The notes beneath the pieces were generated by a model. It ran no database searches. It was not told where the DNA came from and saw only the letters and a program-made list of their open reading frames with translations. Below, one piece after another: positions 25,531 through 34,059 of a stretch of DNA of 64,000 nucleotides. A program made the translations under genes and the position numbers. This DNA is from Echinicola pacifica DSM 19836 (GTDB taxonomy: Bacteria; Bacteroidota; Bacteroidia; Cytophagales; Cyclobacteriaceae). Position 1 is the first letter of the stretch, and each line of letters opens with the position of its first letter. The stretch lies in contig NZ_KB890738.1 of NCBI RefSeq assembly GCF_000373245.1, positions 816,065 through 880,064 on the forward strand, given 5' to 3'.

Positions 25531-28497
25531 ATGCAAAACAAAGGGATCATTGTGTTCTTGACAGTGATTGTTACAGCATTATGTCTGTACTATCTGTCAT
25601 TTACCTACGTATCAGGCAACGTCCAGGAGGACGCGACAGCCTACGCCACTGATGTGGAAGGCAATTTGGATTTTGCCAAAAAGCAATCTTACCTAGACTC
25701 CGTATGGAGAGAGCCAGTTTATAATTTCCTAGGGATCGACTATACCTTCAAGGAGGTAAAAGAAACCGAACTAGGTTTAGGACTGGATTTACAAGGAGGT
25801 ATGCACGTGACATTGGCGGTATCTCCTGTGGAGATCGTAAAAGGCTTAGCTGGAAACAGCCAAAATGAAGCCTTCAATGCAGCTGTGGAGGAAGCTGAAG
25901 AGCTATCCAAAACTTCCAACGATAAATATGTGGATATTTTCTACGCTCAGTGGAAAGAAAAATCCGGCAATAAGCCATTGAATAGCATCTATGCTACAGC
26001 GGCAAATAGAGGCCGTATCTCCTTGGAATCTTCTGATGGAGATATCCTGGACATTATAGATAACGAGGTGGAGAATGCCATTGACCGTTCTTTTAATATC
26101 CTGAGAACAAGGATTGACCGATTTGGTACTTCTCAGCCTAATATCCAACGTATCCAGGGTACGGGCAGAATCCAAATTGAATTGCCAGGTGTGGACAACC
26201 AAGAGCGGGTAAGAAACCTGCTACAAGGAGTGGCCAAACTGCAGTTCTGGAAAGTTGCTGAGATCAACGAATACGGAGACGTATTGCAGCAGATCAATGC
26301 GGCGCTGGTAGCAGAGTCTAAAGCAAATAAGTCAGGCGCAGCCGCTACTTCTGCTGATGCAGGACAGGTAGAAGGTGATAGCACCATGACCGATCTGGAG
26401 CGTCAGCTTGCTGAGGGTGGTGATGAGACAGACTCATTGTCTGCCGATGTTTCTCCGCTTTTCTCCTTATTGAAAGCCAACTACGGTTTGGTATATGATG
26501 TAAAAGATACTGTTGCTATCAATAGAATCTTAAAAAGAGAAGACATTCAGTCTTTGATTCCTCGTGACCTTACGTTCATGTGGGCTGTCAAAGCTCGTGA
26601 CGTAGAAGGCGAAGAGCTCATTGAGCTTCATGGAATCGAAACTCCAAGAGGTACCGATCAGGCGCCATTGGAAGGAGATGTGATTACAGATGCCCGTCAG
26701 GTATTGGATCAAAGCTCTAATCCTGCGGTAAGCATGAGCATGAATGCAGAAGGCGCTAGAAAATGGCGTAAGATGACTGCCGAGAATATCAACAGACGTA
26801 TAGCGGTAGTATTAGACAACTACGTATATACAGCTCCTAATATTCTAGGTGAAATCCCTAGTGGACAATCCGAAATTACGGGTAACTTCACCTTGGAAGA
26901 GGCAAAAGATCTAGCCAATATCTTGAAATCAGGTACCTTACCTGCTCCTACCAAGATCGTGGAAGAAGCGATCATCGGCCCGACATTGGGTAAAGAAGCG
27001 CAGTCTCAAGGTATCAATTCTATGGTAGCTGGTTTGGCTATCGTGGTATTGTTCATGATTGCTTACTATGCCAAAGGTGGTTTTGTGGCCATTGCTGCAT
27101 TGATATTCAATATCTTCTTCATCTTAGGTATCCTCGCTCAGCTAGGCACAGCTCTGACTTTGCCGGGAATTGCAGGTATCGTATTGACGATCGGTATGTC
27201 GATTGATGCAAACGTCCTGATTTTTGAGAGGATCAAAGAAGAACTCGCCGCGGGGGCAGGTATCCTCCAAGCGATCAGTAGTGGTTATAGCAAGGCATTT
27301 AGTGCGATTCTTGATTCAAACGTCACTACCTTCCTTACAGGAGCTATCCTATATGCATTAGGTCAGGGACCTGTGAAAGGTTTCGCTATCGTATTGATGA
27401 TTGGTATCGCATCTTCCTTCTTCTCTTCCGTATTCATCACTAGAGTGATCGTGTATTGGATGAGCAAAAAAGGGGAGCAGAGCAAAATTTCTTTTGCCAC
27501 TCCATTCTCTAGAAACCTATTCAGCAATCTGAACATCGACTTCTTAGGCAAGCGTAAAATTGCTTACCTGATTTCATCCTCAGTGATCATTATCGGCCTT
27601 GGTGTCGCCTTGGTCAATGGCTTGAAGTTCGGTGTTGACTTTACAGGTGGACGTTCCTATATCGTGGAATTCAGCCAGCCTGTTGCCGCTTCTGAATTGA
27701 AAACCGGCTTGGATAGAGCATTTGATGGATCTGTGGAAGCCAAAACCTATGGCGCCAATAATATCATCAAGGTGACCACCTCCTATCTCATCAACGAAGA
27801 TAGCAATGAGGCAAACCGTGAAGTAGAAACCAAAGTGAAGGAGGGAATCGCTCAAATCACCGGACTGACCTTCGTAAGCGATGCCACGCAGATGGATGAT
27901 AATTCCTTCGCCATCACCGGCTCCTCCAAAGTGGGTGCGACTGTAGCAGATGACATCAAAAACTCCTCCATGGAGGCCATGTTCTTCGCCTTAGTAGCCA
28001 TCTTCCTTTATATCTTATTGAGATTCCGTAAGTGGCAGTATTCCCTTGCTTCTATCATCGCCCTGGCGCACGACACCTTATTTGTGGTTGCCGCCTTTGC
28101 TATTGCTAGTGCATTCGGAGCGACCTTTGAGATTGACCAGGTATTCATCGCTGCGATGCTTACTGTGATCGGTTACTCTATCAATGATACCGTGATTGTA
28201 TTCGATAGGATCAGAGAAAATATCGCAAACCGCGGTACCTCTAAATTGGTGAAAATGTTCAACGATGCCATTAACCAAACCATGGCCAGAACCCTGATTA
28301 CTTCCTTCACCACTTTGGTGGTAGTGATCGTATTATTGGTTTTCGGTGGTGAGGTATTGCGTGGATTCAGTTTCGCCTTGTTTATCGGTATCCTGATCGG
28401 TACTTACTCTTCCATCTATATCGCTACACCTATCGTAGTCGATTTGATGAAAAGAGAAATTGATCAAGAAAAGGATGAGACCAAAACAGTCGCTTAA
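25531..28497 (+). CDS. secDF: Fused protein translocase subunit SecDF
   Basis: A 988-residue fusion of SecD and SecF, typical of Bacteroidota, driving the late steps of Sec export with the proton motive force. The N-terminal SecD half has the LGLGLDLQGGMHVTL signature, a large periplasmic P1 region, and the transmembrane block with GIAGIVLTIGMSIDANVLIFERIKEE. The SecF half has FGVDFTGGRSYIVEF, VGATVADDIKNSSMEA and IGYSINDTVIVFDRIREN. About twelve transmembrane segments are expected. It is followed by a very strong terminator. It works with SecYEG-YajC, not in this window. Confidence 0.98.
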   Translation: MQNKGIIVFLTVIVTALCLYYLSFTYVSGNVQEDATAYATDVEGNLDFAKKQSYLDSVWREPVYNFLGIDYTFKEVKETELGLGLDLQGGMHVTLAVSPVEIVKGLAGNSQNEAFNAAVEEAEELSKTSNDKYVDIFYAQWKEKSGNKPLNSIYATAANRGRISLESSDGDILDIIDNEVENAIDRSFNILRTRIDRFGTSQPNIQRIQGTGRIQIELPGVDNQERVRNLLQGVAKLQFWKVAEINEYGDVLQQINAALVAESKANKSGAAATSADAGQVEGDSTMTDLERQLAEGGDETDSLSADVSPLFSLLKANYGLVYDVKDTVAINRILKREDIQSLIPRDLTFMWAVKARDVEGEELIELHGIETPRGTDQAPLEGDVITDARQVLDQSSNPAVSMSMNAEGARKWRKMTAENINRRIAVVLDNYVYTAPNILGEIPSGQSEITGNFTLEEAKDLANILKSGTLPAPTKIVEEAIIGPTLGKEAQSQGINSMVAGLAIVVLFMIAYYAKGGFVAIAALIFNIFFILGILAQLGTALTLPGIAGIVLTIGMSIDANVLIFERIKEELAAGAGILQAISSGYSKAFSAILDSNVTTFLTGAILYALGQGPVKGFAIVLMIGIASSFFSSVFITRVIVYWMSKKGEQSKISFATPFSRNLFSNLNIDFLGKRKIAYLISSSVIIIGLGVALVNGLKFGVDFTGGRSYIVEFSQPVAASELKTGLDRAFDGSVEAKTYGANNIIKVTTSYLINEDSNEANREVETKVKEGIAQITGLTFVSDATQMDDNSFAITGSSKVGATVADDIKNSSMEAMFFALVAIFLYILLRFRKWQYSLASIIALAHDTLFVVAAFAIASAFGATFEIDQVFIAAMLTVIGYSINDTVIVFDRIRENIANRGTSKLVKMFNDAINQTMARTLITSFTTLVVVIVLLVFGGEVLRGFSFALFIGILIGTYSSIYIATPIVVDLMKREIDQEKDETKTVA

Positions 28498-28542
28498 GTA
28501 TTAATTAAGCCAAGTAAAATCCTTAATTAAGGAGTAATTTAT

Positions 28543-28579
28543 AAAGAAAGCACCTTGTCACTGGCAAGGTGCTTTCTTT
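28543..28579 (+). terminator. Very strong terminator after secDF
   Basis: A perfect 15-bp stem (AAAGAAAGCACCTTG at 28543-28557 with CAAGGTGCTTTCTTT at 28565-28579) surrounds a 7-base loop. Its 3' arm is T-rich. It closes the secDF transcript. Confidence 0.9.
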
Positions 28580-28943
28580 AGTAAAAACCCCTATTTTTGA
28601 TCGTAATTCACTGGTGATCAATGGTCTGTGGTCGATTTTTTTGATTTTGATGAAAGTGCCTTAGCCTGAAAAATACCGTAATTAGGGTATTTTTTAAGAG
28701 TGCAGAAGCTATTAACTTGCACCTGTGAATTAAAGATATGGAAGCATATCATTAAATAATATTTGTTTACTGCAACATTTTGAAATAGAAGTCGGCTCCT
28801 TTTTCAGGAAGGTAAAGGCTTAATTCGAAGGACTATTTTTGAAATGATGGAAGTAAATGGGATAATTTAAGAAACTACTACTACTCCCTACTACTTTTAA
28901 ATGTCAGTTTATAAACCAATTATTGGAGGAATCGAGGTCGATT
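28580..28943. other. Intergenic region upstream of the signalling cassette
   Basis: 364 AT-rich bases with no gene seen. TACTTTTA (about 28889-28896) is a near-match to the -7 consensus, and a short CTACTACTACT run precedes it. The first 7-TM gene starts just downstream. Confidence 0.4.
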
Positions 28944-29618
28944 ATGAGTCAGGTTACGTATTTAGGGGTCATCTTTAGCAGCTTGCTAGGAAGTTTGATC
29001 TATTATTATTTTCAAAAACCAAAATACAAAAATACACAAAAGCTAATGATGATTATCTTAGCCTTTGTGTTCTTTTTGGAGGCCGTTGGTGGATATACCG
29101 CTAGCAGAAGCATCAAGAATGTGATGCTTTATAATGTGTGCTGGATATATATAGAATCCCTGCTGATCGTTTGGTACTTCTCCTTATTGGAGAAAAATCC
29201 CAAGGTGAAGCGATATTTCTTTATCGGTTTTGGCGCAGCATGCCTTTGGGGATTGATAAATTCCCTGACCTTACAGCCGATTAATGAAGAATTTCAATAT
29301 TTGTCTCTATTGCCCATGGGACTGCTCATTATAGGCATGGCCATACGTTATTATTATAGCATTATTCATCTTAATATTTATCCAAATACCGACCTGATGC
29401 GGGTACCACATATTTGGATTACCGTGGGAATCACCTTCTTCTATCTGGAAGCGCTGACCCTGTTCGGCTACCTGTATTTATTTCCCACTTCAACCTCGGA
29501 GCTGATTTTTGCCTGGAGTAAGCTAAATCGAATTATGGCAGGTATAATGTACTTGTCTTTTGGAATTTCCTTCTATAGCGAGGTCATTTTTGGACTTCGT
29601 AAAAAGTACCAAGCTTAA
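28944..29618 (+). CDS. 7-TM membrane protein, paralogue of the 30268 gene
   Basis: A 224-residue integral membrane protein; I prefer the ATG at 28944 to the TTG seven codons upstream. Seven hydrophobic segments are visible, with short charged loops. It shares blocks with the 7-TM protein at 30268-30948: a third helix with NVxxYNxxxxYIE, the KVKRxxxIG loop, a W(I/V)xxG(I/V)xFFY helix and a C-terminal (L/I)NRI(M/L)AG(I/M)MYLxFG helix. The two are paralogues flanking a small protein. It is a candidate sensor or receptor for the kinase encoded downstream; family and ligand are unknown. Confidence 0.65.
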   Translation: MSQVTYLGVIFSSLLGSLIYYYFQKPKYKNTQKLMMIILAFVFFLEAVGGYTASRSIKNVMLYNVCWIYIESLLIVWYFSLLEKNPKVKRYFFIGFGAACLWGLINSLTLQPINEEFQYLSLLPMGLLIIGMAIRYYYSIIHLNIYPNTDLMRVPHIWITVGITFFYLEALTLFGYLYLFPTSTSELIFAWSKLNRIMAGIMYLSFGISFYSEVIFGLRKKYQA

Positions 29619-29943
29619 GGGGTGAAAAACTGGTAGTATTGGTATTAAATACGTATTTTCGGTAATTAGATTGAAGAAACTACCTTGTATTTTCCTTTGG
29701 TTGATCCTTTACAAAATTTTATTAGGTTAAAAGATTAAAACGCTGATTTAAATATTAAATCATCCTTTGCGGATGGCTCATTATTTAATTATTAGCGTAA
29801 ATTTGATCATTCTAATGGACTGATAGTTTTTTTGAGGAGATCATAACGGAGGGAAAGCACGGTGATTTTTAGATTTAATAGTTAATCAATTTATCACCAA
29901 ATCTACTAGGGGCTCGTCCCTGAGATTTTTACCGATCCACACC
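29619..29943. other. Intergenic region within the signalling cassette, 325 bases
   Basis: This AT-rich gap separates the first 7-TM gene from the CPPNC small-protein gene. It holds a TAAATTTG promoter box at 29798-29805 and no gene. The presumed leader before the small gene is about 130 bases long. Confidence 0.5.
29798..29805 (+). promoter_or_regulatory. -7 box upstream of the CPPxC small-protein gene
   Basis: TAAATTTG is an exact TAnnTTTG match, 138 bases before the ATG at 29944. A TTTG at 29766-29769 is somewhat too far for a -33 element. This would transcribe the small protein, second 7-TM, kinase and perhaps the regulator as one unit, separately from the first 7-TM gene. Confidence 0.45.
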
Positions 29944-30261
29944 ATGACAATTAAAGAACTAGAAAGGTTGCAAAAGAATTACAAAAGCAACCTCGGCAGG
30001 GACCAGACCAATTCCATTTGGTTTGACCGCCAAACACTCGAAAAATTATTAGAAAAAACCGATCCTAAAACTGGTGGTCTCAAGCTTTATTTTGCTGAAT
30101 ATGATGCAGAATATGTGGAGGCTTACGGCTTGGATAATGAGATCAAAGGTCATATCGGAAAGATGACCATCGTCCTGGCAGCCTCTAATAATAATGAAGA
30201 TCCAGAGAATGATGATGATGTAGATAATGGAGGAAACATCTGTCCACCCAACTGCAATTAA
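29944..30261 (+). CDS. Small protein with C-terminal CPPxC motif
   Basis: A 105-residue protein without signal peptide or membrane segment. The first 80 residues are mixed helix and strand (KELERLQKNYKS, SIWFDRQTLEKLLEK, GGLKLYFAEYDAEYVEAYG, GKMTIVLAAS). Then comes an acidic Asn/Asp/Glu-rich linker (about 82-95) and the tail GGNICPPNCN, with Cys100 and Cys104. I recall small Bacteroidota proteins with NSxWF near the start and a C-terminal CPPxC, generally uncharacterised; that is memory, not a search. It is 6 bases upstream of the second 7-TM gene, so the two are surely co-expressed. The Cys pair could bind metal, form a disulfide or be modified. Confidence 0.75.
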   Translation: MTIKELERLQKNYKSNLGRDQTNSIWFDRQTLEKLLEKTDPKTGGLKLYFAEYDAEYVEAYGLDNEIKGHIGKMTIVLAASNNNEDPENDDDVDNGGNICPPNCN

Positions 30262-30267
30262 TTTTCT

Positions 30268-30948
30268 ATGCCACTTGGATTGACCATTTACTTATTGACC
30301 ATCCTCATAGGCTTTATAGCCTGTGGGGCTGTTTTTTTTATTGAGCAGGACAAGGTCAATCGCTTTTCCCACCGGCTCTTATTATTGATGATGCTGATCG
30401 TATTACTTTTTGAGATTTATGCCAGTATATTGGTGTATGGGAATGGCAAGACCAATGTCCTTATCTATAATATATTCTTCGTCTATATAGAAACCATCTG
30501 GCTGGTCGCTTATATTTATCTATTTATGACCCAAAAGATTAAGCGTGTGTTGCTGATCGGGCTGGCCGGTTTCTGCATTTTAGCGATCGTCAACACCCTC
30601 TTTTTTCAGGATATTTTCAGTGCTTTTCATAATATTAGCTTCGCCTATGCGGTATTATTTATTCTTATTTGTTGCATATTATTCTTCTATGAGATCTTTA
30701 GACTGAAGCGATATCAAAATATCAACCTTCTTTCAGCCCCGGAGTTTTGGGTGATCACAGGGGTGTTTTTTTTTTACAGCTCAGGCTTCGTTTATTTTAT
30801 CCCCATAGGGCTTTATCAGAATATGGACCAACAGTTGCTAAGCCTATTGGCTAATATAAATCGGATTTTGGCAGGCATGATGTATCTTGTATTTGGCTTT
30901 GCGTATTTCGCCCCTTTTGTTTTCAATAAAGAAGTAAAAATTAGATGA
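30268..30948 (+). CDS. 7-TM membrane protein (second paralogue)
   Basis: A 226-residue integral membrane protein with seven hydrophobic helices, including LTIYLLTILIGFIACGAVFFI, the NVLIYNIFFVYIETIWLVAYIYLF helix and INRILAGMMYLVFGFAYFAPFVF. It is paralogous to the protein at 28944-29618. Its stop overlaps the kinase start in an ATGA arrangement, so the two are translated together, and the CPPNC gene is only 6 bases upstream. The coupling makes it the best candidate for the sensor of the kinase that follows. Confidence 0.68.
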   Translation: MPLGLTIYLLTILIGFIACGAVFFIEQDKVNRFSHRLLLLMMLIVLLFEIYASILVYGNGKTNVLIYNIFFVYIETIWLVAYIYLFMTQKIKRVLLIGLAGFCILAIVNTLFFQDIFSAFHNISFAYAVLFILICCILFFYEIFRLKRYQNINLLSAPEFWVITGVFFFYSSGFVYFIPIGLYQNMDQQLLSLLANINRILAGMMYLVFGFAYFAPFVFNKEVKIR

Positions 30949-31703
30949 ACGGAGATGTAACTCAAATTTTTTTCATTGTAGTGTCTGGCATTATTCTGAT
31001 GCTCCTGATGTGCAGTTTTATTGTGGTGATGGTCCTGCTGCATCGGCAGCAGCAGTTTCGTAATCGCCAAAAAATGGATCAGCTAAAAGGGGAATATGAA
31101 CGCACCATCCTGGGAGTAGAAAAGGAGATTCAAGAGCAGACGCTTTCCTATATTGGTCAGGAGCTGCATGACAATCTTGGCCAGATCCTGAGTCTCACCA
31201 AACTCACCCTCAGCAGACCTGATCCGGAAAACTTCTCTGAAGGAAAAAAACTTATCAATCAAGCCATTAAGGAGGTACGTAGCCTATCAAAATCCCTTAA
31301 CCTCGACTGGGTGAAGGAGGTTCAGCTCAGCCAATTTATACAAGGTGAATTGCAGAAAATTGAAAATTCAGGCTTTAGCAAGACCTTATTTGAAACCAAT
31401 CTGGAGCACCTAGAGCTGGAGCAGGATAAGAAAGTCGTATTGATCAGAATTATACAGGAATGCCTAAACAATACGATGAAGCATGCTGAGCCTGAACTGA
31501 TCACCATCCTACTTAGGGAGGAGAATAACACCCTTACGCTGATCCTCAAGGATGATGGTAAGGGCTTCCACGTGGCTGAAGATCACTCAGGAATGGGCCT
31601 GCATAACCTCAAATCAAGGATAGAGACCATCGGTGGTACCTTGAATATCTCATCCATCATAGGAATAGGGACGGAAATCAAACTTTTATTGCCGATTGAA
31701 TAG
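30945..31703 (+). CDS. Sensor histidine kinase (HisKA_3 type) without a sensor domain
   Basis: A 252-residue kinase with one N-terminal transmembrane helix (about 8-32), a coiled-coil-like segment (about 35-65), the phospho-acceptor region SYIGQELHDNLGQIL with His75 as the likely phosphorylated residue, and a GHKL ATPase domain with an N-box (IIQECLNNTMKHAE), DDGKGFH and GMGLHNLKSRIE. It is of the NarX/DegS class that pairs with LuxR-type regulators. There is no periplasmic or cytoplasmic sensor domain, so it must be controlled by a partner, presumably the 7-TM protein whose gene overlaps it. Confidence 0.88.
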   Translation: MNGDVTQIFFIVVSGIILMLLMCSFIVVMVLLHRQQQFRNRQKMDQLKGEYERTILGVEKEIQEQTLSYIGQELHDNLGQILSLTKLTLSRPDPENFSEGKKLINQAIKEVRSLSKSLNLDWVKEVQLSQFIQGELQKIENSGFSKTLFETNLEHLELEQDKKVVLIRIIQECLNNTMKHAEPELITILLREENNTLTLILKDDGKGFHVAEDHSGMGLHNLKSRIETIGGTLNISSIIGIGTEIKLLLPIE

Positions 31704-31876
31704 ATATCAATTAACTTAGTAGAAAGATATAATCGACATTGTGGCCAGCGAAGGCAAGGATCATTTTGCAGGCCAAAAGTGTACCCACATCCTTGGGGCC
31801 CATCTTACAGAAAATGTGAGGCGTATATCATCAAGGCCCAAATATAATATATTTAATTCCATGAAGATTTATTAGA

Positions 31877-32503
31877 ATGGTTCGGATAGTTTTAGCTGAT
31901 GATCATAAAATGTTTGCCAAAGGCATAGCAAACTTGCTCGTAGGAGAGGAGGATTTTGAAGTAGTAGAGATTTTTACCACTGGCAAAGGCATAGTTGATT
32001 TTGTGAAGAATAATGCGGTGGACCTGGTGCTTACCGATATGAATATGCCCGGAATGGATGGTATGGCCGTGATCCAGCAGATCAAGAAAGAAAAAATCCC
32101 GGTAAAAGTAGTCGTGCTCTCCATGTATGATCAGGAAGAGATCTTCAAGAAATGTGAGAAGCAAGGGGTCGATGGTTATGTGCTTAAGGATGCTGATCCG
32201 GACGAGCTTATATATACCATCCGTGAGGTGATCAGTGGTCAGCATGTCATGCACTTTCAGCGTGTACTGAAGCAGGTGGATGATGATGCTTATTTTGATC
32301 CTTTTAAGCAGAAGTTTAAGCTCTCTCGCAGAGAATTGCAAATCCTGACCTTGATCAAGGATGGGCGTACGAATCATGAGATCGCTAAGGATCTTTTTCT
32401 GAGCATTCATACGGTTGAGACCCACCGCAAAAATATTCATCAAAAATTAGGCGTGAATTCAGCGGTAGAGCTGATGCGTAAAGCCATAGAAATGAACTTA
32501 TAA
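31877..32503 (+). CDS. LuxR/NarL-type response regulator
   Basis: A 208-residue regulator with a receiver domain (acidic pair ADD at 8-9, phospho-acceptor Asp54 in LVLTDMNMPGMDG, Lys in YVLKDAD near 105) and a C-terminal helix-turn-helix domain (about 143-205) containing LSRRELQILTLIKDGRTNHEIAKDLFLSIHTVETHRKNIHQKLGVNSAVEL. This is a classical NarL/FixJ family protein and the natural partner of the upstream kinase. It overlaps the oxidoreductase start by one base (TAATG), so it is translationally coupled to it. Confidence 0.95.
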   Translation: MVRIVLADDHKMFAKGIANLLVGEEDFEVVEIFTTGKGIVDFVKNNAVDLVLTDMNMPGMDGMAVIQQIKKEKIPVKVVVLSMYDQEEIFKKCEKQGVDGYVLKDADPDELIYTIREVISGQHVMHFQRVLKQVDDDAYFDPFKQKFKLSRRELQILTLIKDGRTNHEIAKDLFLSIHTVETHRKNIHQKLGVNSAVELMRKAIEMNL

Positions 32504-33534
32504 TGAACAAACCTTTGCAGACGGGCCTTGTGGGCTTCGGTAAAGTCGCCCAAACCATGCATGCCCCACTCATAAGCCAGGAGCCCGGATTGGAGCTTAC
32601 CGATGTGGTGGAGCGACACCATGAGTATTCTAGGGAGACCTATCCCCAGGTTACAGTTCATAAGAGCCTAGAGGATATGCTGGCCCATGCAGACATCGAC
32701 CTGGTAGTGATCTGCACGCCAAATGAGTTTCACTTTGACCAAGCGCAAGCCGCCCTATTGGCGGGGAAGCATGTGGTGGTGGATAAACCCATCACTGTAA
32801 AAGCTGAGCAAGCTCGTGAATTGCAGAAATTGGCCGATGAAGTAGGGAAGCTGCTGTCACCTTATCAGAACCGACGCTGGGACGGAGACTTTCTTACCAT
32901 CAAAAAGCTCCTGAAAGAAGGGACACTCGGAAGGATTGTTCATTTCGAATCTCATTTTGACCGATTCAGACCTGAGGCCAACCATAACTGGCGGGAGAAG
33001 GATGTGCCCGGGAGCGGGATTTTCTATGACCTCGGGGCTCACCTGATCGACCAGGCGGTGCAGCTATTTGGCAAGCCGGAATGGGTCTATGCCGAAATCC
33101 TTAAACAAAGAAAAGACGTCCAGGCAGATGATTTCTTTGACCTAAGTCTTATGTACAAGGAGATGAAAGTTAGGCTTTCCGCCAGCATCTTGATGAATGC
33201 CCCCTTGCCAAAATTTTTGGTCTTGGGAGATAAAGGAAGCTATAGCAAATATGGCTTGGATGTGCAAGAAGCTGCCCTGAAGCAGCGTATTCTTCCCGGC
33301 ACCCAAAACTGGGGAGTGGAGCCTTCCGAAAGTTATGGTAAGGTATTCTTGGAAAATGAGACTTATGCCCTGCCCACAGAGAATGGAAACTACCTGGCTT
33401 ACTATCAAAATATCGCTAGGGCGATTCGAAAGCAGGAGCCGCTTATGGTGAAGACGGAGGAGGCCGCCCTTACACTGGACATTATAGAGGCGGCTATTCG
33501 CAGCAATAAAACAGGTCAGAGGATAAACTTATAA
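32503..33534 (+). CDS. Gfo/Idh/MocA family oxidoreductase
   Basis: A 343-residue NAD(P)-dependent dehydrogenase. The N-terminal Rossmann domain has GLVGFGKVAQTMHAP, ICTPNEFHFDQAQ and the DKP(I)T motif in place of EKP. The C-terminal domain includes FESHFDRFRPEANHNWREKDVPGSGIFYDLGAHLIDQAVQLFG, with the conserved His. Members oxidise sugars, inositols or related compounds. Its start overlaps the stop of the response regulator by one base, which links it to the signalling cassette as a possible output or metabolic arm. Confidence 0.92.
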   Translation: MNKPLQTGLVGFGKVAQTMHAPLISQEPGLELTDVVERHHEYSRETYPQVTVHKSLEDMLAHADIDLVVICTPNEFHFDQAQAALLAGKHVVVDKPITVKAEQARELQKLADEVGKLLSPYQNRRWDGDFLTIKKLLKEGTLGRIVHFESHFDRFRPEANHNWREKDVPGSGIFYDLGAHLIDQAVQLFGKPEWVYAEILKQRKDVQADDFFDLSLMYKEMKVRLSASILMNAPLPKFLVLGDKGSYSKYGLDVQEAALKQRILPGTQNWGVEPSESYGKVFLENETYALPTENGNYLAYYQNIARAIRKQEPLMVKTEEAALTLDIIEAAIRSNKTGQRINL

Positions 33535-33569
33535 GTTTAGCCCCCTGACGGTTTTCATAAAATAATTCC

Positions 33570-33992
33570 TTATTTGGCGAATAGCTGGCTTTGATCTTTA
33601 AACGATTTGAACTCTAGTGCATTGCCGCTAGGGTCAAGGAAGAACATGGTGGCTTGCTCACCGGCTTCCCCTTGGAAGCGCAGGGAAGGAGCCAGCAGGA
33701 ACTCCGTCTTATTGGCCTTCAGTCGCTCGGCCAGATTATGCCAATCTTCCCATTCCAGTACAGCGCCAAAATGTCTCAAAGGAACTTGCTTTCCATCCAC
33801 CACACTGGTGGCGGTTTGCTGTGGCTCAGAAGTATTGACATGGGCGGACAGCTGGTGACCAAAGAAATCAAAATCGATCCACTTTTCTGTTGACCGCCCG
33901 ATCGTGCAGCCTAGGACCTCATGGTAGAATTTTCGAGTGCTCTCTATGTCCTTTATAGGAAAAGCCAAATGAAATGGAGCGATCGCCTTCAT
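33570..33992 (-). CDS. VOC/glyoxalase-like dioxygenase-type protein
   Basis: A 140-residue vicinal oxygen chelate protein with FHLAFPIKDIESTRKFYHEVLGCTIGRS, WIDFDFFGHQLSAHV and the C-terminal FFLDPSGNALEFKSF, with candidate metal ligands His and Glu. It resembles the small glyoxalase or extradiol-dioxygenase-like proteins that sit singly in genomes. It converges on the Gfo/Idh/MocA gene and is divergent from the patatin gene. Confidence 0.85.
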   Translation of the reverse strand: MKAIAPFHLAFPIKDIESTRKFYHEVLGCTIGRSTEKWIDFDFFGHQLSAHVNTSEPQQTATSVVDGKQVPLRHFGAVLEWEDWHNLAERLKANKTEFLLAPSLRFQGEAGEQATMFFLDPSGNALEFKSFKDQSQLFAK

Positions 33993-34019
33993 ATGTTATT
34001 TATCTTAGTAAACCTTTAG

Positions 34020-34027
34020 TATTTTTG
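34020..34027 (+). promoter_or_regulatory. -7 box upstream of the patatin gene
   Basis: TATTTTTG matches TAnnTTTG exactly and lies 32 bases before the ATG at 34060. No TTG at standard -33 spacing. Confidence 0.45.
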
Positions 34028-34059
34028 TCCTGAATGTAAGGCAAAAGCCGAAAAAAACC

